The notes under the pieces: model-generated | Databases searched by the model: none | Told to the model about the DNA's origin: nothing | The model's input: only the letters and a program-made list of their open reading frames with translations | Shown here: piece after piece, positions 6,047 to 6,479 of the stretch | How positions within the stretch are numbered: the first letter of the stretch is position 1 | How the letters are laid out: each line of letters starts with the position of its first letter | Assembly (NCBI GenBank): GCA_018065885.1 | Contig: JAGHSL010000345.1 | Location: forward strand, 1-6,479 | Direction: 5' to 3' | Source of the DNA: Candidatus Limimorpha equi | Lineage (GTDB): Bacteria; Bacteroidota; Bacteroidia; Bacteroidales; F082 | DNA length: 6,479 bases | Made by a program: the position numbers and the translations under genes

Positions 6047-6479
6047 ATGGACGCTATTCAAAGAACATTGGAAAGTCAGTTGATGAAGCGGCTTGCACCG
6101 CAAAAGGTGCTTTTGCTGTTTGGTGCCCGTCGTGTTGGCAAAACGTTTTTGGTCACTCAGATTGTCCGTAATTTTTCAGGTAAGACCATGTCGCTCAATG
6201 GTGAAGATGCCGACACGGTGGCCATGTTAGAGCCGGTGAGCATTGCGAATTACAGGCATTTGTTTCAGAATGTTGATTTGCTGGCCATCGATGAGGCGCA
6301 GCATATCCCGGACATTGGTCGCAAACTGAAGCTGATTGTTGATGAAGTGCCAGATATTCGTGTGATAGCAAGTGGCTCTTCATCGTTCGACTTGAAGAAT
6401 CAGGCGGGCGAACCTTTGGTGGGCCGTAGTACGCAATTCACCTTGTTGCCTTTGTCGCACCAGGAAATTTCATCGGTGG
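6047..6479 (+). CDS. AAA ATPase, AAA_14/DUF4143 type (3' partial)
   Basis: The frame from ATG 6047 stays open to the window end, giving 144 codons; the gene is cut there. It begins MDAIQRTLESQLMKRL, then VLLLFGARRVGKT (21-33, Walker A), VDLLAIDEAQHIPDIG (76-91, Walker B with D82 and E83), VIASGSSSFDL (106-116, the SGSS sensor strand) and GRSTQFTLLPLSHQEI (126-141), where Arg127 and the LxPLS-E pattern are typical of AAA_14 ATPases. In this family a DUF4143 domain follows, and full proteins usually reach about 370-400 residues, so the missing part should hold it. The biological role of the family is poorly known. Copies are numerous in Bacteroidota and archaea and often lie in variable regions. 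The ATG at 6042 is out of frame and soon hits a stop, so 6047 is preferred; the ATG at codon 13 is an alternative. The position just behind the 62-bp palindrome suggests control through that element or co-mobility with it (inference). Confidence 0.9.
   Translation, partial: MDAIQRTLESQLMKRLAPQKVLLLFGARRVGKTFLVTQIVRNFSGKTMSLNGEDADTVAMLEPVSIANYRHLFQNVDLLAIDEAQHIPDIGRKLKLIVDEVPDIRVIASGSSSFDLKNQAGEPLVGRSTQFTLLPLSHQEISSV

Noticed and set aside
6195..6383. 62-residue minus-strand frame at the right end
   Set aside because: It is antisense to the Walker B region of the AAA ATPase, which is clearly coding on the + strand.

Overview
The window looks like chromosomal DNA from a member of the Bacteroidota, most likely Bacteroidales. 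Three things point there. The first gene ends in a type IX secretion system (T9SS) C-terminal sorting domain. Each of the three complete gene starts is preceded by a TAnnTTTG box, the Bacteroidota -7 promoter element. None of these starts has a clear Shine-Dalgarno sequence. I cannot name the genus.

Layout, left to right, all genes on the + strand. (1) Bases 1-2567 are the 3' part of a large secreted surface protein: an N-terminal jelly-roll (choice-of-anchor J / cleaved-adhesin-like), a carboxypeptidase-regulatory-like module, fibronectin-III-like repeats, a second beta-rich module and a T9SS type A sorting tail. Its signal peptide and any catalytic domain lie outside the window. (2) Bases 2616-4574 encode a complete ABC-F ATPase, a soluble ribosome-associated protein with two nucleotide-binding domains. 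(3) Bases 4575-4805 are an AT-rich spacer with a good promoter and a leader that may start with a cUUCGg hairpin. (4) Bases 4806-5693 encode a 295-residue protein with an N-terminal TIR domain, including the conserved FEAGAL glutamate, a hydrophilic linker and a charged helical C-terminal domain. This gene is AT-richer than its neighbours and uses AGA arginine codons, so it may have been acquired horizontally. (5) Bases 5694-6046 are non-coding and hold a perfect 62-bp palindrome at 5926-5987. (6) From 6047 to the end is the 5' part of an AAA ATPase of the AAA_14/DUF4143 type, cut by the window edge.

The first two genes look like ordinary surface-protein and translation functions with no clear link to each other. 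The right-hand third looks like accessory DNA: a probable TIR NADase effector of anti-phage type, an elaborate palindrome and a frequently mobile ATPase family. The TIR and ATPase genes each have their own promoter, so they do not look like a classical operon. The most unusual object is the palindrome. It is built from two 28-bp units, each with 11-bp inverted arms around a 6-bp asymmetric core, with the cores in opposite orientation, and it ends a few bases upstream of the ATPase promoter.
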